Shown here piece after piece: positions 47,972-56,688 of a stretch of 64,000 nt of DNA. How positions within the stretch are numbered: the first letter of the stretch is position 1; the number at the start of each line of letters is the position of its first letter. The notes under the pieces were generated by a model. That model was not told the origin of the DNA, ran no database searches, and saw nothing but the letters and a program-made list of their open reading frames with translations. Position numbers and translations under genes: made by a program. Source of the stretch: DASZHJ01 sp035581425 (GTDB lineage Bacteria > Pseudomonadota > Alphaproteobacteria > ATCC43930 > CGMCC-115725); assembly GCA_035581425.1 (NCBI GenBank), contig DATJVP010000058.1, forward strand, positions 18,086 through 82,085, read 5' to 3'.

Positions 47972-49087
47972 ATGGCGCTCATCAACTACATGTCGCGCAT
48001 CCAGTTCGACTTCGGCGCGATAGCGCTACTGAAGTCGGAGCTGACGCTGCTCGGGGTCGCGCGGCCGCTGCTCGTGACCGATCCCGGCGTGCGGGCGGCG
48101 GGGCTGGTGGAGCGCGCGACAGAGGCGCTGGGATTCGTGCCGCCGATTTTCGGAGAGACACCGGGCAACCCGACGGAGGCTGCAGCAAAGCAGGCGCTCG
48201 CGCTCTACCGTGCCGAGGGCTCAGACGGGGTGGTCGCGCTCGGCGGTGGTTCCGCGATCGATCTCGCCAAGGCGGTGGCGCTGCTCGCGACCCATCCCGG
48301 AAGCCTCGGCGAATACGGCATCCGCGGCGGCGGCTCCGAGCGGATCGGCACGATCGCGCCGGTGCTCGCAATCCCCACCACCGCCGGCACCGGTGCCGAG
48401 GTCGGGCGCGCCGCGACGCTCACGCTCGAGACCGGACGCAAGATTGCTTGCGTCAATCTCAAGCTCATTCCGAAGGCGGTCATTTGCGACCCCGAGCTCA
48501 CGCTGAGCCTGCCGCCCGCGATCACGGCTGCAACTGGCATGGACGCGCTCAGCCACGGGATCGAGTCCTATCTCTCGAGCTGGGAAAATCCGCCGGCCGC
48601 TGCGATCGCCATCGACTGCATCGAGCGGGCGGTGACCTATCTTCCGCGCGCCTTCCGCGACGGCAGCGACCGAAAAGCCCGCTGGGAGATGCTCATGGCA
48701 GCGCTCGAGGGCGGTCTCACATTCCAGAAGAGCCTTGGCGCTGTTCACGCACTGAGCCACCCGTTGGGCGCGCTCGGCTATCATCACGGTACCCTCAACG
48801 CGATCCTTCTACCCCACGTGCTCCGCTTCAACGCGCCGGCGGTGCCGCAGAAGATGATGCATCTCAAGGTGGCCTTCGGCATTCAGCCATCCCGGGACGT
48901 CGCGGACGAGGTCGAAAACCTCGTCTTCACGCTGCGCTTGCCCGCGACCCTCCGCGCGCTCGGCCTCGATCCCGCGCTCATCCCCGAGCTTGCGGAAGAG
49001 GCCGCGAAGGAGCATCTGAGCGCCACCAATCCGCGGCCGGCGACCTCAGCGGATTATCGAGCCATTCTCGAAGCGGCGATGGGCTGA
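47972..49087 (+). CDS. Iron-containing alcohol dehydrogenase
   Basis: A 371-residue group III dehydrogenase. The NAD-binding GGGS motif is in DGVVALGGGSAIDLAKAVALLATHPG, and PTTAGTGAEVGRAATLT follows. The metal ligands are the Asp in AATGMDALSHGIESY region and the His residues in AVHALSHPLGALGYHHGTLNAILLPHVLRF. Members oxidise or reduce a range of alcohols, aldehydes and maleylacetate; the substrate is not clear here, though aromatic breakdown genes lie a few kb away. It is convergent with the binding-protein gene. Confidence 0.92.
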   Translation: MALINYMSRIQFDFGAIALLKSELTLLGVARPLLVTDPGVRAAGLVERATEALGFVPPIFGETPGNPTEAAAKQALALYRAEGSDGVVALGGGSAIDLAKAVALLATHPGSLGEYGIRGGGSERIGTIAPVLAIPTTAGTGAEVGRAATLTLETGRKIACVNLKLIPKAVICDPELTLSLPPAITAATGMDALSHGIESYLSSWENPPAAAIAIDCIERAVTYLPRAFRDGSDRKARWEMLMAALEGGLTFQKSLGAVHALSHPLGALGYHHGTLNAILLPHVLRFNAPAVPQKMMHLKVAFGIQPSRDVADEVENLVFTLRLPATLRALGLDPALIPELAEEAAKEHLSATNPRPATSADYRAILEAAMG

Positions 49088-49091
49088 GCCG

Positions 49092-50276
49092 CTAAGGTTT
49101 CGGCTGCCGCGCCTTCCAGGGGTCCTTGACCGCGGGGTAGGTCTCGATCTCCACGTTGGCGAGACGGCCGTTCACCTTTTCGACCCTGCAGATGTAGACG
49201 TTCTGCACGATGTCGCGGGTCTCGGGATCGATCGAGATGGGGCCGCGCGGGCTCTCGAACTTCCAGCCCTTCACGATCTCCATCGCCTTATCGCCGTCGA
49301 TCTTGCCGTCGAGCTTCTGCACGATGTCGTAAATGAGAGCCATCCCATCCCAGGCGCCGACGGCGAAGAAGTCGGGGTCCTTGTCTTGGCCGTAAGCGGC
49401 CTTCCATGCCTTGACGAAGGCCTCGTTCGCGGGGGATTTGTGCGCGGCGGAGTAATGCATCGCCGTCACCAGCCCGAGTGCCAGATCGCCGAGCCCCTGA
49501 AGATCGGCCTCATCGGTCGCCTCCTCGCTGGGCATCAGGCGGATACCCGCCTTGCCGAGGCCGAGGTCGTTGTAGGCCTTGACGTAGGCGACGGGCTGCG
49601 GACCGCCGGGCAGGAAGGCGTAGACGCCGTCGGGCTTCTGATCGAGCATGCGCTGAAGGAAGGGCACGAAGTCGGGATTGGCGAGCGGCATGCGGACGCT
49701 ACCGATGACTTGGCCGCCGGCCTCGGTGAATCCGAGCTTGAAGGACTCCTCGGCGTCGATGCCGGGGCCGTAGTCCGAGACCGAGGTGAAGACGCGCTTC
49801 ATCCCGCCCTTGGTCGCGGCCCAGCGGCCGAATATCTCCGTCGTCTGCGGGAGCGTCAGCGAAACGCGTGCGAAATAAGGGGAGCGCGTGGTGATGACGG
49901 CGGTCGCGGCGTTCATGATCACGACCGGCGTCTTGGTTTCCGTCGCCAGCGGCGCGATCGCGAGCGCATTGGGAGTGAAGACGAGGCCGGTGATGATTTT
50001 TGCACCGTCGCGCGCGAGCAGTTCCTGCGCCAACCGCTTCGCCACGTCGGGGTTAGGGCCGGTGGTGTCGCGGCGGACGATCTCGATCTTGGTGGACCCG
50101 ACGCTGTCGCCGTGCTGCTGCATCCAGAGCTTGACGCCGTCGTCCATGGTCTGCGCGAGCCGAGCGAACGGGCCCGAATAGGGCAGCATCAGCCCGACCT
50201 TGACGGTATCCGCCCGCGCGGGCGCCACCAGCGCGAGCGCGGCCAAGAGCACGATTGCGAAGCGAAATCGGATCAT
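49092..50276 (-). CDS. Branched-chain-amino-acid-type ABC substrate-binding protein, orphan
   Basis: A 394-residue periplasmic-binding-fold type I protein. The signal peptide IRFRFAIVLLAALALVAPARA is followed by DTVKVGLMLPYSGPFARLAQTMDDGVKLWMQQHGDS. A GGGAGG Shine-Dalgarno lies just before ATG 50276. The family (Peripla_BP_6, LivK-like) binds amino acids, amides or aromatic acids. No permease or ATPase genes of this type are adjacent, so it must work with a transporter elsewhere. It ends four bases from the convergent dehydrogenase stop. Confidence 0.9.
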   Translation of the reverse strand: MIRFRFAIVLLAALALVAPARADTVKVGLMLPYSGPFARLAQTMDDGVKLWMQQHGDSVGSTKIEIVRRDTTGPNPDVAKRLAQELLARDGAKIITGLVFTPNALAIAPLATETKTPVVIMNAATAVITTRSPYFARVSLTLPQTTEIFGRWAATKGGMKRVFTSVSDYGPGIDAEESFKLGFTEAGGQVIGSVRMPLANPDFVPFLQRMLDQKPDGVYAFLPGGPQPVAYVKAYNDLGLGKAGIRLMPSEEATDEADLQGLGDLALGLVTAMHYSAAHKSPANEAFVKAWKAAYGQDKDPDFFAVGAWDGMALIYDIVQKLDGKIDGDKAMEIVKGWKFESPRGPISIDPETRDIVQNVYICRVEKVNGRLANVEIETYPAVKDPWKARQPKP

Positions 50277-50381
50277 TTTGCCTCCCCAAGACCGCAAATC
50301 ACGGCCGATTGTCGTTATTGCCGTCATTTTAGCGGCCCGGCGGCAGCGGTCAAACCCGGGGAAGACCCAGTCGCGAAACGC

Positions 50382-51380
50382 TCAGTGTGCGAGGTCGCTC
50401 GCAAGGTGGTAGAGGCAATCGCCGCGCTCGACGCGGGCGGGAACACGCTTGCAGACCACGAGACCGTCGCCGAGGAAATGCACCGGCGCGGGTTCGCGCC
50501 AGGGCGTCTCCGGAAAATGGACGCGGCCCGCGAGCTGTCCCTTGCGCACGGCGTCACCGAGTTCCGCGAGCGGCTCGAAGAGGCCGGGATCGGGGCTGTA
50601 GACGTAGTGCGGAGCGCGCTCGACCCGCATGATCCTGGTCGTATGCGGCTCGACCTTGCCGGAGAGCACGCCGAGATGACGCAGCACGTTGACGATGCCG
50701 CGCTCGGTCACCGCCAGCGTCTCGCGCGTCACCATGCCGGCGCCGCCGAGCTCGGCACTGAGGCCGAGAATGCCCGCGCGATCGGCGGCCGAGAGGATTC
50801 CCCGATCCTCGCCGCCGGACATCAGGTAGGAATAGGGCGCACCGAAGGCGCGAACCGCCGCGAGCACGGTCTCGAGACGCTTCTCGTCCGCCTGGTGGCG
50901 CGCGAGCGTGCCGGGAATGTAAAGCAACGAGCTGCCACCGGAATGGAGATCGAGCGATACATCCACCTGCGGCATCAGCACGCTCTCGACATAATGCGCG
51001 ATCATCGCGGTGGGGCGGCCGTCGGCGTCGCCGGGGAAGGTCCGGTTGAGGTTGCCCTCATCGATGGGCGAGGTCCGCATGCCTGCCTGCGCCGCCGGGA
51101 AATTCAGCATGGGCATGATGATCACCTGGCCCGACACATCCGAGGGGGAGAGCGCGCGCACGAGCTTGGTAAGCGCGATCTGGCCCTCGTACTCGTCGCC
51201 GTGATTGCCCGCCGTCAGCAGCACCCGCGGTCCCTTGCCGCTCCGGATCGAGACGATGGGGATCGGCAGATATCCGTAAGCGGAGCGGTGGACCGAATGC
51301 GGCAAGCGGAGAAACCCCTCCTGCTTGCCTTCCCGCGCGAAGTCGAGGTCGGTGCTGATGCGGGAGGGGCGGTTTGACAT
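50382..51380 (-). CDS. Succinylglutamate desuccinylase/aspartoacylase-family deacylase
   Basis: A 332-residue zinc hydrolase of the M14-related AstE/AspA family. The zinc ligands are in VLLTAGNHGDEYEGQIALTKL (HxxE) and VDVSLDLHSGGSSLLY (His). MPMLNFPAAQAGMRTSPIDEGNLNRTFPG is typical of the subgroup that includes DoeB, an N-acetyl-diaminobutyrate deacetylase of ectoine breakdown. I see no other ectoine gene, so the acyl-amino-acid substrate is open. ATG 51380 has GGAG seven bases upstream. It is divergent from the monooxygenase gene. Confidence 0.87.
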   Translation of the reverse strand: MSNRPSRISTDLDFAREGKQEGFLRLPHSVHRSAYGYLPIPIVSIRSGKGPRVLLTAGNHGDEYEGQIALTKLVRALSPSDVSGQVIIMPMLNFPAAQAGMRTSPIDEGNLNRTFPGDADGRPTAMIAHYVESVLMPQVDVSLDLHSGGSSLLYIPGTLARHQADEKRLETVLAAVRAFGAPYSYLMSGGEDRGILSAADRAGILGLSAELGGAGMVTRETLAVTERGIVNVLRHLGVLSGKVEPHTTRIMRVERAPHYVYSPDPGLFEPLAELGDAVRKGQLAGRVHFPETPWREPAPVHFLGDGLVVCKRVPARVERGDCLYHLASDLAH

Positions 51381-51512
51381 GATCGTCGCTCCGAAAGGAA
51401 TTCGCGCTGAGGTCGCAGGGATTGCGCAGGGGTCGCGGTGGATTTGAGCCCCTCGGCGACCCCAGCGCAACCTCCGCCTCCTCCGCGCGACTCTTCGGGC
51501 GTGTTATCATTC

Positions 51513-51523
51513 GATACGGTATC
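51513..51523 (+). promoter_or_regulatory. GATACGGTATC palindrome before HpaB-type gene
   Basis: A perfect palindrome GATAC-G-GTATC lies 15 bases in front of the monooxygenase start, in the leader close to the ribosome site. The shape (half sites around a one-base centre) recalls GntR-family operators, but no such regulator is in the window. It may be an operator or chance. Confidence 0.3.
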
Positions 51524-51537
51524 CGAAAGGGCTGGAC

Positions 51538-53049
51538 ATGGGTGTTAGGACCGGCAGGCAGTTTCTGGAGTCGCTCAGGGACGGGCGGGAGATCTGGATC
51601 GACGGGGAGCGCGTCGCGGACGTGACCACGGACGCGCGCTTTGCGAGCGCGGCCATGAGCGTCGCCGAGCTCTACGAGATGCAGCACGACCCCGCGCTCC
51701 GCGACCGCCTCACCTACCGTTCCCCAACCAGCGGCGAGCGCGTGGGTCTCGCCTTCATCCAGCCCCAGACCATCGACGAGCTCGTGCGCCGGCGCGAGAT
51801 GGTGAAGATCTGGGCGGACGCCACCTGCGGCATGTTCGGGCGCAGCCCGGACTTCATGAGCATCCACCTCACGGGCTTCGCTTGCGCCAGGGCGGAGTTC
51901 GGCCTCGCGGAGCAACGCTTCGGCGAGAACATCTGGAACTACTACTTGAAGTGCCGCGAGAGCGACCTCGTGCTCACGCACACGCTCATCAACCCGCAGG
52001 TCGACCGCTCGAAGCCCGTCGAGGCGCAGGAGAAGGACCTCGCGGCGAAGATCGTGCGCGAGACCGATCAGGGGATCGTCGTCTCCGGCGCGCGCATGGT
52101 CTCGACGCTCTGCGCCTATTCGCACGATCTCCTGGTGATGCCCTCGAGCTATCTCGCGAGCACGCCTGAGGCGGCCTCCTATGCCTTCGGCTTCGCCATT
52201 CCCGTGGCGACGCCGGGATTGCGCTTCATCTGCCGACCCACGGTCGTGCATCAGCGCGCGGCCTCCCCGCTCGACTATCCCCTCTCCTCTCGCCTCGACG
52301 AGGGCGATGCGATGGTGGTGTTCGAGAATGTCCTGGTCCCGTGGGAGCGCGTCTTCATCCACCGCGATCCCGAGCTCTGCAATGGCCTCTACACGCGCAC
52401 CGGCGCGATGCCGCAGATCATGCACCAGTTCTCCACGAAGAACCTGGCCAAGGCCGAGTTCATGATGGCGCTTGCCTTCGCGCTCGCGCGCTCGACCAAC
52501 GTCGACCAGCACCTCCACGTCCAGGGCATGCTCGCGGAGCTGATCCAGTTCACGGAATTCACGCGCGCTTGCCTCCGGGCCTCCGAGGCCGACGCGAAGC
52601 CCAATGCTGCGGGATTCATGACTCCGAGCTCGATGCCGCTCTGGACCATCCGTATGATGTTCCCGAAAATGTTCATCCGCATGTGCGAGATCATCCAGAG
52701 CTTGGGCGCGGGCGGCCTCGTCGCCGTGCCCTCCTACGCCGAGACCGCAAGCCCGGTATGGGGCGACGTCGAGAAATACTTCCAATCCGCCAACGCCGAT
52801 GCGAAGACGCGGATCAAGCTCTTCCGCCTCGCCTTCGACGCCGCGGTCTCCACCTTTGCGGGCCGGCAGCAGCTCTACGAGCGCTATTATTCCGGCGACC
52901 CCGTGCGGCTCTCGGCGACGCTCTATTCCATCTACGACAAGGACGGCTACATGGACCGCATCTCGCGCCTGCTCGACGATCTCGAAGCGCGCCGGAACGA
53001 CGGCGCCGGCGGACCGCCCTTCCGCTCGAAGCTCGAGGCGGCGGAGTAA
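51538..53049 (+). CDS. HpaB-family flavin-dependent monooxygenase, large component
   Basis: A 503-residue protein of the 4-hydroxyphenylacetate 3-hydroxylase large-component family. The N-terminal domain runs from RTGRQFLESLRDGREIWIDGERVADVTTDARF. The middle contains LTHTLINPQVDRSK and DQGIVVSGARMVSTLCAYSHDLLVMPSSYL. The C-terminal half has FENVLVPWERVFIHRDPELCNGLYTRTGAMPQIMHQF and the helical AEFMMALAFALARS. These enzymes use FADH2 from a partner to hydroxylate phenols. The partner gene follows seven bases later. The substrate is unknown: a phenol, halophenol or pyrrole-like compound is possible. Confidence 0.9.
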   Translation: MGVRTGRQFLESLRDGREIWIDGERVADVTTDARFASAAMSVAELYEMQHDPALRDRLTYRSPTSGERVGLAFIQPQTIDELVRRREMVKIWADATCGMFGRSPDFMSIHLTGFACARAEFGLAEQRFGENIWNYYLKCRESDLVLTHTLINPQVDRSKPVEAQEKDLAAKIVRETDQGIVVSGARMVSTLCAYSHDLLVMPSSYLASTPEAASYAFGFAIPVATPGLRFICRPTVVHQRAASPLDYPLSSRLDEGDAMVVFENVLVPWERVFIHRDPELCNGLYTRTGAMPQIMHQFSTKNLAKAEFMMALAFALARSTNVDQHLHVQGMLAELIQFTEFTRACLRASEADAKPNAAGFMTPSSMPLWTIRMMFPKMFIRMCEIIQSLGAGGLVAVPSYAETASPVWGDVEKYFQSANADAKTRIKLFRLAFDAAVSTFAGRQQLYERYYSGDPVRLSATLYSIYDKDGYMDRISRLLDDLEARRNDGAGGPPFRSKLEAAE

Positions 53050-53056
53050 TCGCTCG

Positions 53057-53635
53057 ATGAATCCCGCTTTCACCGCCCGCGATTTCCGCGATGCCGTCGG
53101 CTGGTTCACCACGGGCGTCGCCGTGATCACCGCGCGGGCGCCGGACGGCTCGCTTCACGGCGTCACCGCGAATTCCTTCAGCTCGATCTCGCTCGATCCA
53201 CCGCTGGTGCTCTGGAGCCTCGCCAAGCGCTCCACGAACATCGCGGGCTTCGAGGCCGCGCGACATTTCGCGGTCAACATCCTGACGCAGGAGCAGCAGG
53301 GTCTCGCCGCGCGGTTCGCCGCCACCGGCGGCGACAAGTGGCACGACATCTCCTTCGAGACCTGGGAGACAGGCGCCCCGATCCTGCGCCATTCCCTCGC
53401 CAATCTCGACTGCAATCTCGATGCGCGCCACGACGGCGGCGACCACGTGATCTTCGTGGGACGCGTGCTGCGCCTGGAATCGCACAAGCACGGGAGGCCT
53501 CTGCTCTTCAGCCGCGGCAGCTACCGCGCGCTCGGCGACCGGCTCGGTCTCGCAGGCGAGCAGCCCGGGGAGCGCGGGCCGGAGGGGCTCTCGGCCCCGC
53601 CGCTCGCGGGGCTCGAGCCCTGGTTCCACTCCTGA
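53057..53635 (+). CDS. Flavin reductase, partner of HpaB-type oxygenase
   Basis: A 192-residue flavin reductase-domain protein that supplies reduced flavin. FRDAVGWFTTGVAVITARAPDGSLHGVTANSFSSISLDPPLVLWSLAKRSTN is the typical N-terminal half, and HFAVNILTQEQQGLAARFA and HVIFVGRVLRLESHKHGRPLLFSRGSY follow. ATG 53057 is seven bases after the large-component stop. The pair forms a two-component monooxygenase. A longer frame through the large gene is a shadow. The divergent 3' end of the next operon lies five bases away. Confidence 0.9.
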   Translation: MNPAFTARDFRDAVGWFTTGVAVITARAPDGSLHGVTANSFSSISLDPPLVLWSLAKRSTNIAGFEAARHFAVNILTQEQQGLAARFAATGGDKWHDISFETWETGAPILRHSLANLDCNLDARHDGGDHVIFVGRVLRLESHKHGRPLLFSRGSYRALGDRLGLAGEQPGERGPEGLSAPPLAGLEPWFHS

Positions 53636-53640
53636 GGCAC

Positions 53641-55527
53641 TCAGCGTCGGGAGATATCGTCGCTCTGCGCAAGCCGTGCCTGGGCCGCGAGACGGATGGG
53701 CGCATTGGCCGCGCCGAAGCCTCGATATCCCCGGCGCTCCACGATCTCGAAGAAGAAGCCTCCGGGCAGCGTCCGCGTGTAGACGTGGAAGAACTCCGCG
53801 CCGCCCTCTCGGTCATAGAGCACGTTCGCCGCGCGAAACTTCGCGATCTGCTCCTCCGTCAGATCCGTCCGCGCCTCGAGGTCGGCGTAGTAGTTCTCGG
53901 GGATTTGCAGGAGCTCGACCCCATTCGCCTTTAGCCGTTGGAGCGTCGCGAAGATGTCGCTCGAAGCGATCGCGATCTGCTGCAAGCCCGAGCCGAAGAA
54001 ATCGTCGAGGAAGCGGGCGGCGAGCGTATGCCGGCTTTGCGAGGAATTGAGGACCAGACGAACGCTGCCGTCCTCGGTCTCGACCGCCTGGCTTTGCACG
54101 ACGCCGCCAGGGTCGATCACGTCCTGGACCGGCCGCGGCCTCAGGTCGAGCAGCGAGGTATAGAAGAGGAGCCAGCTCAGCATCTCCTCGTATTCCATCG
54201 ACTGAGAGAGATGATCGAAGCGCGTGAGGCCGGCATCGATATGCCCGCCCGTCTCTACCGGCACGAAATCCACTTCCCAGAGATCGCCGAGCCGGGTCCG
54301 GCGATCGACGAAGTAGATGAGGCTGCCACCGAGACCGCGCACGGCGGGGATGTCGAGCTCGCCGGGGCCGACCGCACCGCGGAAGGGCTGATCGAGCAGC
54401 TTCACCGCGCGCTCCAGCGTCTTCGAGGCGTCGTCGACGCGGAGAGCCATGGCGCAGACGGAGGGGCCGTGCGTGATGTTGAAGGAGTGCGCGAACCCCT
54501 CCCTCTCCTGATTCACGACGATGTTGACGTCGCCCTGGCGCCAGCGCGTCACGTCCTTCGAGCGGTGCCGGCCCGCAAGCGCGAAGCCGAGCCCCTGGAG
54601 CACTCCCTCGAATGAAGCGGCGCCATCCGCATCCATCGCGAATTCCAGGAATTCGACACCCTCGACCCGCGAGGGCGGCGGCAGCGGCGGCACGTCCGCA
54701 ATATCGATGCCCGTGCGATTGCGCAGACCGTCCAGCATGAAGAGCAGCGAGCGCCGGCCGTCGATCGCGACCCGTCGCGCAGAGCCCGCGCGGAAGCGGT
54801 CGCTGAAGATCTCGAGCGACAGGAGACCGTCGAACCCCGTCGCCTGCAGCGCCGCCATGAAGTCGCCGATCGCGAAGTCGCCTTGCCCCGGGAAGCACCG
54901 GTAATGCCGGCTCCAGGACAGGAAATCCATGTTTAGCCTTGGCGCATCCGCGACCTGCACGAGGAAAATTCGATCCCGCGGGATCGAGCGGATCGGCTTC
55001 AGGTCCGTATCGCGCGCGAGGATGTGGAAAGTGTCGAGGACGAGACCCACGGCAGGATGATCCGCGCGCCGCACGATTTCCCAGGCATCGCGGTAGTCGT
55101 TGACGTGGCGGCCCCAGGCGAGCGCCTCGAAGGCGATGCGCATGCCGCGTTTGGCCGCGCGCTCGCCGAGCTCGCGGAAATCGGCGGCGGCGCGGTCGAT
55201 GCCGCCGAGGGACTCCGGCGCTACGTTGCTGCAGACCATCAGGAGGTCGCAGCCGAGCTCGGCCATGAGGTCGAGCTTGCGCTCCGCACGCGCAAAGGCC
55301 TTGGCGCGCTGCGGCTCCGGCATTCCCTCGAAATCCCGGAAGGGCTGCAGTACCACCGGCTCGAGACCCAGCGCTCGCACGCGCTCGCCGACCAAGGCGG
55401 GCTTGTCGTCGGCGGAGAGGAGGTCGTTCTCGAAGATCTCGACCCCCGTGAATTCTGCGGCGGCGATCGCCTCGAGCTTCTCGCTCAAAGTGCCGGGCAG
55501 GCAGACGGTCGCGATCGCGGTGCGCAT
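53641..55527 (-). CDS. Fused 3-dehydroshikimate dehydratase / HPPD-like protein (QuiC1 type)
   Basis: A 628-residue two-domain protein. The N-terminal TIM barrel (RTAIATVCLPGTLSEKLEAIAAAEFTGVEIFENDLLS) has likely metal ligands in IAFEALAWGRHV, VGLVLDTFHILARD and LLSLEIFSDRF. It fits 3-dehydroshikimate dehydratases that make protocatechuate. The C-terminal half is VOC-fold and HPPD-like: FDHLSQSMEYEEMLSWLLFYTSLLDL and GGFFFEIVERRGYRGFG carry His and Glu. In LQQIAIASSDIF the expected metal His (HPPD: VQHIAL) reads Gln (codon 53977-53979). ATG 55527 follows the aroE-like stop by four bases. The order with a shikimate dehydrogenase supports quinate/shikimate breakdown. Confidence 0.87.
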   Translation of the reverse strand: MRTAIATVCLPGTLSEKLEAIAAAEFTGVEIFENDLLSADDKPALVGERVRALGLEPVVLQPFRDFEGMPEPQRAKAFARAERKLDLMAELGCDLLMVCSNVAPESLGGIDRAAADFRELGERAAKRGMRIAFEALAWGRHVNDYRDAWEIVRRADHPAVGLVLDTFHILARDTDLKPIRSIPRDRIFLVQVADAPRLNMDFLSWSRHYRCFPGQGDFAIGDFMAALQATGFDGLLSLEIFSDRFRAGSARRVAIDGRRSLLFMLDGLRNRTGIDIADVPPLPPPSRVEGVEFLEFAMDADGAASFEGVLQGLGFALAGRHRSKDVTRWRQGDVNIVVNQEREGFAHSFNITHGPSVCAMALRVDDASKTLERAVKLLDQPFRGAVGPGELDIPAVRGLGGSLIYFVDRRTRLGDLWEVDFVPVETGGHIDAGLTRFDHLSQSMEYEEMLSWLLFYTSLLDLRPRPVQDVIDPGGVVQSQAVETEDGSVRLVLNSSQSRHTLAARFLDDFFGSGLQQIAIASSDIFATLQRLKANGVELLQIPENYYADLEARTDLTEEQIAKFRAANVLYDREGGAEFFHVYTRTLPGGFFFEIVERRGYRGFGAANAPIRLAAQARLAQSDDISRR

Positions 55528-55531
55528 GGGC

Positions 55532-56434
55532 TTAGAGCCTCTCGAAATGGCGCAGCATGCGCTCGGCGTCGGGCTCGACCCCCGTGAAGAGCCGGAACGC
55601 ATCGACCGCCTGGAACACTGCCATCCCACCGCCGCCCATGTTGCGGCAGCCGCGGGCGCGCGCCGCGCGCAGCAGCTCCGTCTCCATCGGGAAATAGATG
55701 ATCTCCGCGACCCAGAGCTCGGGACGCAGCAGCGTCACCGGTATCGGCGTTCCCGGATATTTCGCCATGCCCACGGGTGTCGCATTGACGATGCCATCGG
55801 CTCCCGCGACGGCCCGGTCAGCCGCCGCCGCAACCCCCGCGCGATCGGCACCGAAACGCCGGCAAAGTTCGCCCGCGAGACGCTCGGCGCGGCTGCGGTC
55901 GGTATCGATCAGCTCCAACCGCCGCACGCCGAGCCCCAATAGGGCGTGCGCTACCGCCGATCCCGCGCCGCCGGCGCCTATCTGCGCCACGCGCTCACGC
56001 GCGACGTCGGGCAACCCCCGCCGAAAACTCTCTGCGAATCCGGAGACGTCGGTATTGTAGCCGGTGGTCCGGCCCCCCTCGCCAAACACCACGGTGTTCA
56101 CCGCACCGATGATGCGCGCGTCCTCCGAGAGCGCGTCCAGCAGGGGCACGACCGCCTGCTTGCAGGGATGCGTGATATTGAGGCCGGCGAAGCCGAACCG
56201 CCGTGCCGCGGTCAACAGCTCCGGGAGCGCGGCCTCGGTAAGCTCGAGCTCCGCGAGATCGATGAGCTTGTAGACGTAGTGCAACCCCTGCGCCGCGCCC
56301 TCCGCCTGGTGCAATGGCGGCATGCGCGAGGATTGAATTCCGGCACCGATCAAGCCGACGAGGAGAGAGCGGCCGTCTCTGGAGCGCGCAGGGCCCGCGC
56401 TGGGCTTCGCTTGCGGAGTATGGGCGCTATCCAT
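55532..56434 (-). CDS. Shikimate/quinate dehydrogenase (AroE family)
   Basis: A roughly 300-residue AroE-fold oxidoreductase. LVGLIGAGIQSSRMPPLHQAEGAAQGLHYVYKLIDL differs from biosynthetic AroE (no SxSxS start, but a IQSSRMP variant). The catalytic Lys appears as His-Pro-Cys-Lys in GLNITHPCKQAVVPLLD. Also seen are GAVNTVVFGEGGRTTGYNTDVSGF and the nucleotide fold VAQIGAGGAGSAVAHALLGLGVRRLELIDTDRSR. The Asp after the fold suggests NAD use, hence a catabolic role. ATG 56434 has GAGG six bases upstream; ATG 56455 is the alternative. The dehydratase gene follows four bases later. Confidence 0.88.
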   Translation of the reverse strand: MDSAHTPQAKPSAGPARSRDGRSLLVGLIGAGIQSSRMPPLHQAEGAAQGLHYVYKLIDLAELELTEAALPELLTAARRFGFAGLNITHPCKQAVVPLLDALSEDARIIGAVNTVVFGEGGRTTGYNTDVSGFAESFRRGLPDVARERVAQIGAGGAGSAVAHALLGLGVRRLELIDTDRSRAERLAGELCRRFGADRAGVAAAADRAVAGADGIVNATPVGMAKYPGTPIPVTLLRPELWVAEIIYFPMETELLRAARARGCRNMGGGGMAVFQAVDAFRLFTGVEPDAERMLRHFERL

Positions 56435-56548
56435 CGCAGGCCTCGCTGGCGTCATCGGACGAAGGCACGATAACGAGGTCGCGCCGGTCTTGTCGACGTT
56501 TGCCCCGACGGATCATCGGCCGCGCGCCTCTCGTCCCAGCGACGGCGC

Positions 56549-56577
56549 ATTCTGTACGAACTCGTTAGTTTACTCAA
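56549..56577 (-). promoter_or_regulatory. Promoter with TetR-type operator before shikimate dehydrogenase operon
   Basis: On the minus strand TTGAGT (56572-56577) and CAGAAT (56549-56554) are 17 bases apart. The spacer is an imperfect palindrome: the plus strand at 56555-56572 reads TACGAACTCGTTAGTTTA, with arms ACGAAC and GTTAGT around TC. A nearly identical 18-mer lies in the promoter of the ABC operon (59599-59616). A repressor bound here would block RNA polymerase on this operon. It may also affect tetR, which starts about 120 bases away on the plus strand. Confidence 0.65.
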
Positions 56578-56688
56578 GCGCGCCGCCCGAGTCGGGAGTG
56601 ATGCGAGCGGCGGGGGCCATCGGATGTGCATGGACAGGCATTGGCTGCAAAGCTACAAGGCCGGGGCTCGCGGAGGGAGGGAGGATCG

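Noticed and set aside
51058..53130. A 690-codon open frame on the minus strand opposite the HpaB-type gene
   Set aside because: Arg/Glu/His-rich antisense translation without motifs; the HpaB and flavin reductase genes explain the region.
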